This document shows positions 44,086-52,113 of a stretch of 64,000 bases of DNA, piece after piece. A program made the translations under genes and the position numbers. The stretch is from Lichenihabitans sp033947565 (GTDB taxonomy: Bacteria; Pseudomonadota; Alphaproteobacteria; Rhizobiales; Beijerinckiaceae), in the NCBI RefSeq assembly GCF_033947565.1, contig NZ_JARPVX010000015.1:1-64000 (forward strand), in the 5' to 3' direction. How positions within the stretch are numbered: the first letter of the stretch is position 1; each line of letters starts with the position of its first letter. Under the pieces are notes generated by a model. The model searched no databases. It saw only the letters and a program-made list of their open reading frames with translations, and was not told where the DNA came from.

Positions 44086-45733
44086 GATCCAGCAGGCGGC
44101 GCAACCGCCTGTCCCGATGCGCGAGGCGACGCCGGCATAGGATCGGGAAGGGCGTCAGGCGGGTGTTGTTGATGAACAGGACGGTGTTGCGCTGCAGGAG
44201 CTGCGGCAGATCGCTCGCGGGAACGAGACGCTGTTCCACGGGCTCGTCGGGTTCGCCCTTCTTGCCCGGTCGCACTGCGGTCCAGGTACCGAGGGCGCGG
44301 GACCAGTGCTCCCGCTCATCGGGTGAGGCCATCGACAGGTTGAACAGGGTCACGACTTCTGCGGTGTCCATCAGCACCTGGGCGCCATGCTCGCCATAGT
44401 GCTCAGCCATCTGGGCCCGGGTTTGCCAGATTGTCCAAAGCGAGCAGCCATAGCCGGGAAGTTCGCCGACCCCACGCAAGATAGCGTCGTAGCGGCCGAG
44501 CACCGCGGCCTCGTCGATGAACACCACGACGCGCTCGACCGGTTTGTTGCGCCGGATCGTCTCGAATAAATCGCCCAGCACCCATCGCAGATAGGGAGCG
44601 AGAGTATCTCGGCGTTGGTCGGCGGGCGTAACGATGAAGAGATCGGCCGTGCCGGCGCAAATGTCGGCCAGACGGACCGTCGAACCTGCGACGGAGCGTT
44701 GGGCCTTTGGGTCGAGCGCCCAGGCGAAAGCAAGCTGCACGGTGCTGAGGATCGGATCGCGGGTCTTTGCATCGGCCTCGAGCAGCTTGCGCACAGCCTC
44801 GGCTACGGCATCGGTGCGGCCTCTCAGTGCGTGCTGCAGCGCATCCGTGTTACGCGTCAATGCCGCCGCGGTCGCGGCATTCGGTGTGGGGCTGAGAATG
44901 GCGGCCTGCATTGTTGCGACGATCACGGTTGCGGCTGTGGTCTGGAAATACTGCTCGGACGGGCTTGCGTTGCCAGCGGGTGGCAGCAGCATGCTAGCGA
45001 TGCCCTGCAGGCGAGACACGTCATCGGCATCGATGGCCTCGAGCGGGTTCCACTGGTCGGCGCCGCCGATCAGGGCATAGGGATCGAGGCAGTGCACCGT
45101 CCGACCGAGCGCCGCCCGGCGCCGCCCTGCGGCCCGATAGGCGTCGCCCTTCGGGTCGATGACCACCGCGGTTCCATGCCAGGCGTCGACATTCGGATCG
45201 AGGAGATTTGGCAGGATGAAGGCGGCCGTCTTGCCGGTTCGCGGCGGGGCGATGGTGAGCAGGTTGCCCTCAACCGGCACGCGGAGGTTTTGGCGCGTCA
45301 ACGGATCCCTACCGAGTTCCAGACCGTGGCGCAGCTTGGCGCGCTCCGATGTTGTGGCCCAGCGTGCCCGGCCGAAGCGGCCGGAGTGGTGGCGCTGGAT
45401 GCCGCGGCTACAGGTGGCGAACATAAAAGCGACGAGACAGACGACGGTGCCGAAGATCACGGTCAGCTCTGTGCTACCACCGCCGCCGAAAATTGGTGAA
45501 ACGCTCTCATACATGGCGATGTAGGTGGCGATGATGAGGTCGGCGCGGCCCGTATGCCATGCCTGTGCCCAGGCGTCGGGCGGCATGGCTTGCGCGATCT
45601 GGCGGCCGTCAAGGTCCAGAAGGCGCGGCCAGCCATCAGGGTTCAGGCCGTGTACCAGCACGAAAGCGATCGGATAGCCGAACACGACGGCTGCGACCAA
45701 GGTCACAACCGTCAGGAGCATGCGCACGAACAT
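44027..45733 (-). CDS. VirD4/TraG-type type IV coupling protein
   Basis: 568 residues from ATG 45733 (an in-frame TTG at 45772 is also possible). Two N-terminal membrane helices (about 4-25 and 85-105) precede a RecA-like ATPase with Walker A PPRTGKTAAFILPNLL and Walker B VVFIDEAAVLGRYD. The TraG/VirD4 C-terminal motif WTIWQTRAQM is also present. It is a DNA pump linking relaxosome to a secretion channel. No VirB-type channel genes are in the window, so transfer would need a helper. The 3' end overlaps the convergent membrane-protein gene. Confidence 0.88.
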   Translation of the reverse strand: MFVRMLLTVVTLVAAVVFGYPIAFVLVHGLNPDGWPRLLDLDGRQIAQAMPPDAWAQAWHTGRADLIIATYIAMYESVSPIFGGGGSTELTVIFGTVVCLVAFMFATCSRGIQRHHSGRFGRARWATTSERAKLRHGLELGRDPLTRQNLRVPVEGNLLTIAPPRTGKTAAFILPNLLDPNVDAWHGTAVVIDPKGDAYRAAGRRRAALGRTVHCLDPYALIGGADQWNPLEAIDADDVSRLQGIASMLLPPAGNASPSEQYFQTTAATVIVATMQAAILSPTPNAATAAALTRNTDALQHALRGRTDAVAEAVRKLLEADAKTRDPILSTVQLAFAWALDPKAQRSVAGSTVRLADICAGTADLFIVTPADQRRDTLAPYLRWVLGDLFETIRRNKPVERVVVFIDEAAVLGRYDAILRGVGELPGYGCSLWTIWQTRAQMAEHYGEHGAQVLMDTAEVVTLFNLSMASPDEREHWSRALGTWTAVRPGKKGEPDEPVEQRLVPASDLPQLLQRNTVLFINNTRLTPFPILCRRRLAHRDRRLRRLLDLTSVRPVGPIRRGPRPRRP

Positions 45734-45892
45734 GGATAACGCTCTGTAACAATAGACCGAGGACCTCAGCAACGCCTTGCCGATGGTTTACCGTCACGAA
45801 TGACTCGCCCAACGTCTCATCATGTTCCATCTATTGAGCTAAGACCGATGTATTAGATGTATATTTTATAAACATCACGAGACCATTTTAGT

Positions 45893-46762
45893 TTAGGAAA
45901 ATACTTTCGCATAAAACATTCTGATTACATTAGATCTACGTATATTTACGGACTCTCTAAAGAATTCTACGATTTCAGGTCCGAGTGCATCATACTCGGC
46001 CTTCTGCTCAGCCGGCAGTGTCGACTCGAAATGACCAATGATGTGATCGAGACCCCAGGGTCGCTCATCAACCCCATCGAGAATGTGTGCCAGACTAGCT
46101 TCGCCGACGAGCTCTACGAAGATTCTGATTTCATTCGCAACGAGCCTTTCTAAATTCCTTTCTGCAAAGACGCGAGTGCGCAGGAGTTGCGGGTCAATCG
46201 ACGGTGCGTGCTGATAGTGCAGGTATTCGAAAACGGCGTGAACCGCGAGACGCGGAAAAGATCCGACCTCGACATGCACAGTGAGGTCAGGGATCTGCTC
46301 GCGGGCCAGAATAGGGCGGTAGTGGGGTATCACTTGTAATTCTGATGGCGTGTAGGGACGTGGCAAGCGGCGGATCCATCTTTCCGCTTGTAGCTCGACA
46401 AGATCCCGCTCCGCTGCTGCAATGTCCTCTTGCGTGGCAGCGGGATTGCGAAATGCGAGAAGCCACGCACAGACAAGCGTCGTTGGCATGCCGTGATCGC
46501 GACAATACGCAAAAAACCGATGAACCATTGCTTCGTCGGCTTCGATTTGGGCACAGTCGGTAAAAATCCGGTGAAATATTCCCAACTCGCGAATGGCCGA
46601 GTCGATGAACTGATCGATCGGTTCTTCGTCGGGGAACCGGTCGAGATCGCCCATCAGGCCGATGTCGGCTTGATGATCGGCATGGAGGAGCTCTCCGAGT
46701 CGATCGTAGATCTCGGCTAATTCTACAAATTTGGCGTAGGGGCGCAAATAGATCTGTTGCAT
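45893..46762 (-). CDS. Unknown soluble protein of 289 residues
   Basis: Acidic, mainly helical protein without membrane segment or signal peptide. Features seen: DQFIDSAIRELGIFHRIFTD, a YCRDHGMPTTLVCAWLL stretch and HIIGHFESTLPAEQKAEYD. No catalytic motif that I recognise. Base composition is clearly lower in GC than the flanking genes, and the downstream end lies in a strongly AT-rich patch (45840-45960), suggesting horizontal origin. It sits between the coupling protein and a LuxR gene with about 120-190 bp gaps, so it is probably a cargo gene of the mobile region. Confidence 0.6.
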   Translation of the reverse strand: MQQIYLRPYAKFVELAEIYDRLGELLHADHQADIGLMGDLDRFPDEEPIDQFIDSAIRELGIFHRIFTDCAQIEADEAMVHRFFAYCRDHGMPTTLVCAWLLAFRNPAATQEDIAAAERDLVELQAERWIRRLPRPYTPSELQVIPHYRPILAREQIPDLTVHVEVGSFPRLAVHAVFEYLHYQHAPSIDPQLLRTRVFAERNLERLVANEIRIFVELVGEASLAHILDGVDERPWGLDHIIGHFESTLPAEQKAEYDALGPEIVEFFRESVNIRRSNVIRMFYAKVFS

Positions 46763-46948
46763 GACCGCTCCGTCGTCGGCCTCGCTTCCACGCCGTGGCG
46801 TTGAAAGGTGGGCTTAACAAAGGCGACCATGCGCGATGCCGCCTCGTTTGGTCCTACCCCAAACGTGGTAGGCCAGAGTCGTAACATGCGTCGACATGAA
46901 CAAGACGCTGGCGCAAGACGAACCTCGGTCGTCTTTCGTCTAGGCCGC

Positions 46949-48031
46949 TCAGCTCAACCGCCGCAACAGGGCGGCGAGTTCCGCTTGACTGTGCACACCC
47001 AGCTTGCCCGTCGCTGAACGTAGGTGGACCCGCGCCGTCGCCTCACTCATGCCGAGCGCCTTCGCGATCTCGCGGGGCCGCTGCCCTTGTCCGATGAGCC
47101 GCACGACATCCGACTCACGGCCGGTCAGGTGGGCCGCCTCGCGCAGCAGGTCGAGCGCCTGCGTGTCCGGCATCGCAGGGCGGTCGACCGCAATGAAGGC
47201 AACCAGCACCGACACGGCCCGGAACACGTCGCGCGCGTGTCCCTGGATCGGCACCATCAACGCCATGACGCGGCCATCGCCCGAGAAGCGCGTCAGGGTG
47301 ACGAGGGCCGGCCGGCCCGCCTCGCAGGCTTGCCTCAGCCCGCGGTCGAGCCGTGGCTGGTCGCCCGGACTGACCGAGGTGAGGCGGTGGCCGACGATAT
47401 CGAACAGATCGCCTCTGGCGCTTTCGGCCGCTGTGTTGATGGCCATGATACGACCGCCAATGTCGAGAGACACCACTGGCTCGCCTCGCTGCTCGAACGG
47501 CCCCGCCTGACGTTTGGCCTCACCCTGCAACCCACACCGCGCCGCCATGGTGGCGGCGCGCATGTAGGGCAGCACCACCTGCAAGGCCTGGAGGTCGGCG
47601 GCTTCGAAGCGGCCCTGCGCTTCCGTTCGATAGATCATCGCTGTGACCGCCCCTGCATCGGTGTGGTCGAGAAAGGCCGAGACCTGATGAACGCAATGCC
47701 GGGAGCGCAGGAACTCCTGATAGAACGGATCGCGGCTGCGATGGGCGTGTTCCTGCGCCATGTAGTCCGCCAGAAAGCCATCGGCAGGGGTCGGGGTGAG
47801 GGGACTGAGCCGCGACAACGGCGGTGCCTTGCCGGCCTGGAAGTCGGCGAAAGGCTGGCGCACGCCGCCGCTTGGGAGGGCGAACATGTTGGGCGGCGTG
47901 GTGCGCGCCAAGCCGCCGCCAAGCACGTTCATCTCGGCCATGAGCGCCTCGAGCGCGGGAAACCAGCGCCCTTCGGCGACGACGTCGATCAGCAGGGTGG
48001 TGGCTGCTTGGTGTAGGGCCGCGGGGTTCAT
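46949..48031 (-). CDS. LuxR-family transcriptional regulator
   Basis: 360 residues from ATG 48031. A large N-terminal sensory region includes a weak PAS-like segment (about 175-290: EPVVSLDIGGRIMAINTAAE). The C-terminal LuxR helix-turn-helix (about 300-355) has LTGRESDVVRLIGQGQRPREIA and SEATARVHLRSATGKLGVHSQ. Alphaproteobacterial orphans of this type act without a receiver domain. The frame is open 15 codons further upstream, but ATG 48031 fits the N-terminal sequence MNPAALHQAATTL. Its target is unknown; no neighbour is obviously linked. Confidence 0.82.
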   Translation of the reverse strand: MNPAALHQAATTLLIDVVAEGRWFPALEALMAEMNVLGGGLARTTPPNMFALPSGGVRQPFADFQAGKAPPLSRLSPLTPTPADGFLADYMAQEHAHRSRDPFYQEFLRSRHCVHQVSAFLDHTDAGAVTAMIYRTEAQGRFEAADLQALQVVLPYMRAATMAARCGLQGEAKRQAGPFEQRGEPVVSLDIGGRIMAINTAAESARGDLFDIVGHRLTSVSPGDQPRLDRGLRQACEAGRPALVTLTRFSGDGRVMALMVPIQGHARDVFRAVSVLVAFIAVDRPAMPDTQALDLLREAAHLTGRESDVVRLIGQGQRPREIAKALGMSEATARVHLRSATGKLGVHSQAELAALLRRLS

Positions 48032-48637
48032 GATTGTGGGTCGCTGTCGTCTTGAAAAGGCGACGCGACGAAGCACGGCCGTGCTTAACGTCGGCTTGCG
48101 GGCGTGAGCGGGCGGTGCGCGATCTTGGGGCAGGAGCGGAGATCACCGAATGCATGTCGCCAGCGCTGTCGACCGCCTCCTGGCTCCCGAGTGAACACAC
48201 CTTTGAAGGTGCGGTGCACGTTCACATAGGCCGCTGCCTTGCCCATTCGCGAAACCGCAATCTGGAAGCTGACTCGAATTGCGCTGTCTTTTCGCGACGT
48301 CGAGGCACGGTCTCAGCCGGCCAGCAAATGCCAAACTAGGGCGAGCCCCCCGTTCTCGAGCTGGCTGGCCTCCTCGCATGCCTTTAAGGTTTGGGCCCGC
48401 GTTTCCGAACGTCGATCGTTCATGACGCGTTCGCAATCATGTCCGTGGCGGGAATGCGTGTGGCCCCACGATTTTTCGTGGCCACATTCCGGATGAACAT
48501 GGGCCCGAAGGGCTGCCGATTGGCGGCAGCCGTAGTCCATCGCCGTGGACCACGGTTGACGTCCTCGCGAGCGGAGCGGGTCGTCACGATCCCGGCGTAG
48601 CGAGCCTCGCCGATCAGGCGATGTCCGACGTTTCGGT
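48032..48637. other. Gap of about 600 bp, one doubtful small ORF
   Basis: No intact gene of normal size. Minus-strand 48423-48313 could encode 36 residues (MNDRRSETRAQTLKACEEA and so on), which read like protein, but the ribosome-binding site is weak. Plus-strand frames in the same region look like noise. The stretch may be a remnant zone beside the mobile cargo. Confidence 0.35.
48313..48423 (-). CDS. Possible small protein of 36 residues
   Basis: ATG at 48423, TAG at 48313-48315. The peptide is amphipathic-helical (ETRAQTLKACEEASQLENGG followed by LALVWHLLAG) with plausible codon use. There is no strong Shine-Dalgarno sequence and no operon context. Included only as a candidate. Confidence 0.3.
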   Translation of the reverse strand: MNDRRSETRAQTLKACEEASQLENGGLALVWHLLAG

Positions 48638-49156
48638 TCATTGGTTTGAAGCCCGCATCACGCGCTCCAGGGTACCCCATTCGGTGCCCTTGCGACCGCC
48701 CGCGCATTCGGGCGATCCATGGCGGACGTAGCTGGTCCGGTCCCATGTGAACCGCAGTTCGCATCCCATCATCGCCGACACGTCAATCCGGGCGAACTGC
48801 GAACCGGTTTGACGCGAGATGCGGATCGGGCCGGGACCACCGAGGATGGATCGCCAGCGTCCATCCAGGTCCCGGACCAGCAGGTAGTCGTAAGTTCCCC
48901 ACTGGCCGAGGCAGATCGGCTGTGTGAGAACGATGTGAACTCCCTTCACGCGGTCCGAAAGCGCCACCGGCGTCGCGGATACCGACACGGGTTCATTGCA
49001 GGAGCTGCGCACTTCGGCGATTTCCTTCGCCATGGACGACAGAGCGGCATCCACATCGCGGCCAGCAGCCGATGCCGGCACGGACACGACGGCCGCCGTG
49101 AGGATGGCGACGCCTAGCACCTTCGTCACGGGCAGTCCGAGCGTCAGCAAGGGCAT
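48638..49156 (-). CDS. Secreted protein of unknown function
   Basis: 172 residues from ATG 49156. A signal peptide (PLLTLGLPVTKVLGVAILTA) is cleaved near VPASAAG. The mature domain has three Cys (RSSCNEP, QPICLGQ, MMGCELRF) and a beta-rich region LLVRDLDGRWRSILGGPGPI. Family not recognised. The start overlaps the stop of the zinc-ribbon membrane gene (ATGA), so these two and the next upstream gene form an operon of small envelope proteins. Confidence 0.62.
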   Translation of the reverse strand: MPLLTLGLPVTKVLGVAILTAAVVSVPASAAGRDVDAALSSMAKEIAEVRSSCNEPVSVSATPVALSDRVKGVHIVLTQPICLGQWGTYDYLLVRDLDGRWRSILGGPGPIRISRQTGSQFARIDVSAMMGCELRFTWDRTSYVRHGSPECAGGRKGTEWGTLERVMRASNQ

Positions 49157-49434
49157 CAGCGCACCCACAGCCACGTCCTGAACTGCCTCGACAGGGCGGC
49201 CGTACCCAGGCCAACCACGAAGAGGGTGACCATACCCATCTCGGGACTTCGGGTCTGCACGCCGACCAGGATCGCCGCGATCACACCGCATGGCAAGGCA
49301 GCCGCAAACAGGGCAAGCCCCAGAAGATTGACGCTCCCCGTCCAGGTCGCGCCGCAACCCTTGCACGTGATGAAGGCGGGATCGACGCCCGACCCGCAGA
49401 AAGGGCAGGTTCCGTCGTGTCTGCGTGTTGCCAT
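49156..49434 (-). CDS. Zinc-ribbon membrane protein
   Basis: 92 residues. The N terminus has a zinc ribbon with two CxxC pairs (CPFCGSG and CKGCGATW). Two membrane segments follow (about 36-58 and 68-83). A short, basic tail ends the protein. Similar zinc-ribbon/two-TM proteins are common but uncharacterised. It overlaps the next gene (ATGA) and lies 26 bp downstream of a secreted-protein gene. Confidence 0.6.
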   Translation of the reverse strand: MATRRHDGTCPFCGSGVDPAFITCKGCGATWTGSVNLLGLALFAAALPCGVIAAILVGVQTRSPEMGMVTLFVVGLGTAALSRQFRTWLWVR

Positions 49435-49460
49435 GGTTTGTTCCCTGTGGGGCAAGAGGG

Positions 49461-49883
49461 TCAATCCGGCTTGCAGCGGCGGAAGGTGCCGCTCGGCGTG
49501 CCATTCATCAGGACGGTCAGCCCGCCGTAATGCAGTCGCGCCATCACGGTGGTCGGCGTGCGCGCGGACCCGTCCGAACAGGAGCCGTGCCACGTCACGA
49601 CGTCGCCTCGCCGCGCAACGTCAGTGAAGGTGCAGCGCTCCTCATCGGCGGTGAGCGCCATGGGCTCGATGGAAATCATGCCCTCCGCTGGGGTGCAGGC
49701 GGCCGGATCGGGCGCCCAGGTGCCGACGATGGTCTGGGCGGCGGGAGCCGTGACGCTGACGGCGAGGAGGATCGCGGTTATGCCGGCGCATGCCGCCAGC
49801 GAGGCCAGCGACGTGCGGGAAAGGGTCGGCTTCGGTTCGGCATTCAGTGATGGCAGGGCGGCTTCGGTCGAGGAGGGAGGCAT
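49461..49883 (-). CDS. Secreted or anchored protein of unknown function
   Basis: 140 residues from ATG 49883 (a longer open frame reaches 49931). A hydrophobic segment at about 29-50 (LAACAGITAILLAVSVTAPA) acts as signal or anchor. The mature part TIVGTWAPDPAACTPAEGMI through TSCSDGSART-like Cys pairs suggests a small lipocalin-like or DUF3617/TIGR-type GTW domain, but this is uncertain. Four Cys could form two disulfides. It heads the three-gene minus-strand operon and is divergent from the XRE regulator. Confidence 0.58.
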   Translation of the reverse strand: MPPSSTEAALPSLNAEPKPTLSRTSLASLAACAGITAILLAVSVTAPAAQTIVGTWAPDPAACTPAEGMISIEPMALTADEERCTFTDVARRGDVVTWHGSCSDGSARTPTTVMARLHYGGLTVLMNGTPSGTFRRCKPD

Positions 49884-49948
49884 GGCACATCCGTCGCGGT
49901 TGGCTTGGCGGGTCGGCTTGCACGGGATCATGACGGCAAGGATCCAAA

Positions 49949-49966
49949 TATCACTTAACGTGGATA
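49949..49966. promoter_or_regulatory. Imperfect palindrome upstream of the XRE gene
   Basis: TATCAC-ttaa-CGTGGATA, an inverted repeat with one extra base in the right arm, sits about 35 bp before ATG 50001 in the divergent promoter region. XRE/C-type regulators commonly bind such sites to control themselves; assignment is tentative. Confidence 0.3.
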
Positions 49967-50000
49967 GAGTAAGTCGACCGGACGTCGTCCATCGTCATCG

Positions 50001-50243
50001 ATGGTGGCCTTGGACGAACACGCCCGCGAGGAACGGGCCCGGGCGGCGCGTATGCTGTTCGCCGCGAACCTGCGGCGGCTTCGGCGGGATCGCGGCCTGA
50101 CCCAGGAAGGCCTAAGCCTGGAGAGCGGGCTCCGGCAGAGCTACCTGTCGGAAATCGAGGCCGGCAAGCGGAACGTCAGCATCGACAACATCGGGGTTCT
50201 TGCGCATGCCCTGGGCGTGACCATTGGGCGCCTGTTCGACTGA
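50001..50243 (+). CDS. XRE-family helix-turn-helix regulator
   Basis: 80 residues, almost entirely an HTH_3 domain (FAANLRRLRRDRGLTQEGLS, SGLRQSYLSEIEAGKRNVSI, IGVLAHALGVTIGRLFD). It resembles small phage or restriction-modification controller proteins. No ribosome-binding site is evident before ATG 50001; GTG at 50004 is an alternative. It is divergent from the secreted-protein operon and may control it or other cargo of the mobile region. Confidence 0.82.
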   Translation: MVALDEHAREERARAARMLFAANLRRLRRDRGLTQEGLSLESGLRQSYLSEIEAGKRNVSIDNIGVLAHALGVTIGRLFD

Positions 50244-50261
50244 ACCCCGGTGCCACACGCG

Positions 50262-50840
50262 TCACGCATATGCCGTCCAGGCTTTGGGCCTGCCATCCCA
50301 CACGAAGGCGGTGCGCACGTCGTCGATGCGGATGGAGCGGCTCGCGCCGTTGACGCGACGCCTCAGGGTCGAGCCGGTGAAGGCGTCCAAAGCCGGCATG
50401 GCCTTGCCGGTCGCCCATGGCTCACGCCCGGTGCTGGCATCGCTCTGGGCAATCTTTCGTACTTCGACCATGCAGCGGCCCACGATGGCGGTGACCTGGT
50501 AGAAGTCGATGTTGGTCTGCTCGTAGCCCCACGATGCGACCAAGACGTGGCCGACCTCGAGACCATGCGGCTTGTTGATGGCAGCACGACGCTCGGCCGT
50601 GTCGGCCGCCCTGCGTCGGCAGCGCTGGAAGAAGTCGATCACGGCCTTCTCGCGCGCGTTCTCTGTCGCAAATACGTGATGCCAGATGGGTTTGGCGGCG
50701 CGACCACGAAACACCATGGCTGCGGGTCGGCCCATCGAGGCCGTATACACGAAGGCCACCGCATCCGATCCCTTGTCACTGATCCTCGTGGCGCCGCGCG
50801 GGATGAAGGTCTCTCGGGTGGTGGTGAAACGATGTGCCAT
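50262..50840 (-). CDS. Mobile-element accessory protein, unknown function
   Basis: 192 residues, no signal peptide. The middle contains ASWGYEQTNIDFYQVTAIVG and a preceding Cys-poor helical block (AVIDFFQRCRRRAADTAERR). I recognise the GYxQTNxDFYQV pattern from hypothetical proteins that are frequent on plasmids and phages, but no function is known to me. It is convergent with the XRE gene, 18 bp apart. The upstream 500 bp contain no clear gene. Confidence 0.65.
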   Translation of the reverse strand: MAHRFTTTRETFIPRGATRISDKGSDAVAFVYTASMGRPAAMVFRGRAAKPIWHHVFATENAREKAVIDFFQRCRRRAADTAERRAAINKPHGLEVGHVLVASWGYEQTNIDFYQVTAIVGRCMVEVRKIAQSDASTGREPWATGKAMPALDAFTGSTLRRRVNGASRSIRIDDVRTAFVWDGRPKAWTAYA

Positions 50841-51361
50841 GATGCTGTTCCCCGGATCGCCGGCAGGGCGACAGGCCCCGTCCTGTCCCTTGCCACGTGG
50901 CGAACAGCGGAGCGGGAGGGGGCAAGGTGCCGGTCGGGCGGGGGATCGCCCGCCAGGAGGCGTCAGCCGAAGGGCCGCATCAGCGGGTCTGCACGTGGGG
51001 CGGCGCAGCCGAACGGCGGAAGACCGGGGAGGGACCCGAGCGGGGCCTTGCTGGGAGGGAGGGCCGCGCGCCACCCTCCCGCATCAACGAGAAATCGTGC
51101 TGGTAAGCACGCGGGTAGGCATCACCATTCACTGAGTGCCAATGCGTAAGTCTGACCCAAAGCAGTCCTTCGCAAGGTCCGCTTCCGGGCATTCTGTTCA
51201 GCGGCACAACCTATTGAAGATGGCGCGATAGAGACACTGCTGTCTTGGTTGCCCATCGATCTGACCAGGGGCGCTCATCGCAACACTTCTAATGGGCGAG
51301 AGTCGATCAGATTCTGCCTCTAGGCGGCGAATTCAATCGCGTTAGCCCATCTCGAAGGCCG
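50841..51361. other. Gap of about 520 bp without a supported gene
   Basis: Only short frames with arbitrary composition. The first 200 bp are G-rich; no repeat, tRNA or terminator is evident. It separates the accessory protein from the toxin/antitoxin-like genes. Confidence 0.4.
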
Positions 51362-51364
51362 GTG

Positions 51365-51574
51365 ATGTCTAATTTGAGCACTCCGGTGATCGAGAAGGTC
51401 GACGAGTGCTATCACCTGTTTCAAGGCGGCTTCTGGTCGAACGCAGAAGCCAAGAGATGGATGCCGCGGGCCGGGTCCACGTTCGACATTGTGTGCCACG
51501 CTACCAGTGCGGAACTCTGGCGCCGCGCGGCATGGCTCGCGGAGTGCGAAGAGACTTTCCCGCCCCTGTCCTGA
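51365..51574 (+). CDS. Possible small protein of 69 residues
   Basis: Frame from ATG 51365 (GTG 51362 adjacent) to TGA 51572-51574. It has plausible composition (VIEKVDECYHLFQGGFWSNA) but no recognised family and no strong ribosome-binding site. It sits about 210 bp before the HigB-like gene. Low confidence. Confidence 0.3.
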   Translation: MSNLSTPVIEKVDECYHLFQGGFWSNAEAKRWMPRAGSTFDIVCHATSAELWRRAAWLAECEETFPPLS

Positions 51575-51786
51575 GCAGACCTGGATGGTCACAAGGCGCC
51601 ATAGCTTGGTTTTCGGCGTTGGCGGGATGCGGAGTTGACTGGGAGCGATCGGACCACCTTGTTCCATCGACGAGAACCGGGCATGGTTCTTCCTTAAACG
51701 CTAGGTCGAGTGCCCTTTCGATCCGCGCCGCCGCCGGATCCCGATGATCGCCTCGGACCAGCCCATCTGCCTCGCAGCAACCTGAC

Positions 51787-52113
51787 GTGGTCGTCTCGTT
51801 CGAAACCACTGCCCTGCGCGCATTGTGCGCCAGTTTGGAATCCGCCGAGCGCGAACTCGGGGCGGCCGAGGCGCGCGTGCTCCTCACGACCCTCTCAGAC
51901 ATCGAGGCTTTGGATACCGCGAATGAGTTCCTGGAACTGGCGGCAGACGATGCTAGAGTCTTATCGTGCAACGCCATCGAGGTGACCATGGGACGCGAAC
52001 ATCGTGCGATCCTCGTACCGGTCGGCGTGCGGTATCGAAAACAATCCGACGGGAGCCCCGATTGGTCAACCGTCAGATATCTCAAACTGACGGCATTGGC
52101 GCCGCACCCATGA
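51787..52113 (+). CDS. HigB/RelE-like toxin-type protein
   Basis: 108 residues. The N-terminal helical pair (TTALRALCASLESAERELGA) and C-terminal strands (GREHRAILVPVGVRYRKQSD, WSTVRYLKLTAL) match a HigB-like subgroup. It is often mislabelled killer suppression protein and is usually encoded next to an HTH gene. The stop overlaps the next start (ATGA). The pairing with an HTH-ImmA/IrrE protein suggests a toxin-antitoxin or stress-response module. GTG is the start codon as read; an earlier start is not evident. Confidence 0.6.
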   Translation: MVVSFETTALRALCASLESAERELGAAEARVLLTTLSDIEALDTANEFLELAADDARVLSCNAIEVTMGREHRAILVPVGVRYRKQSDGSPDWSTVRYLKLTALAPHP

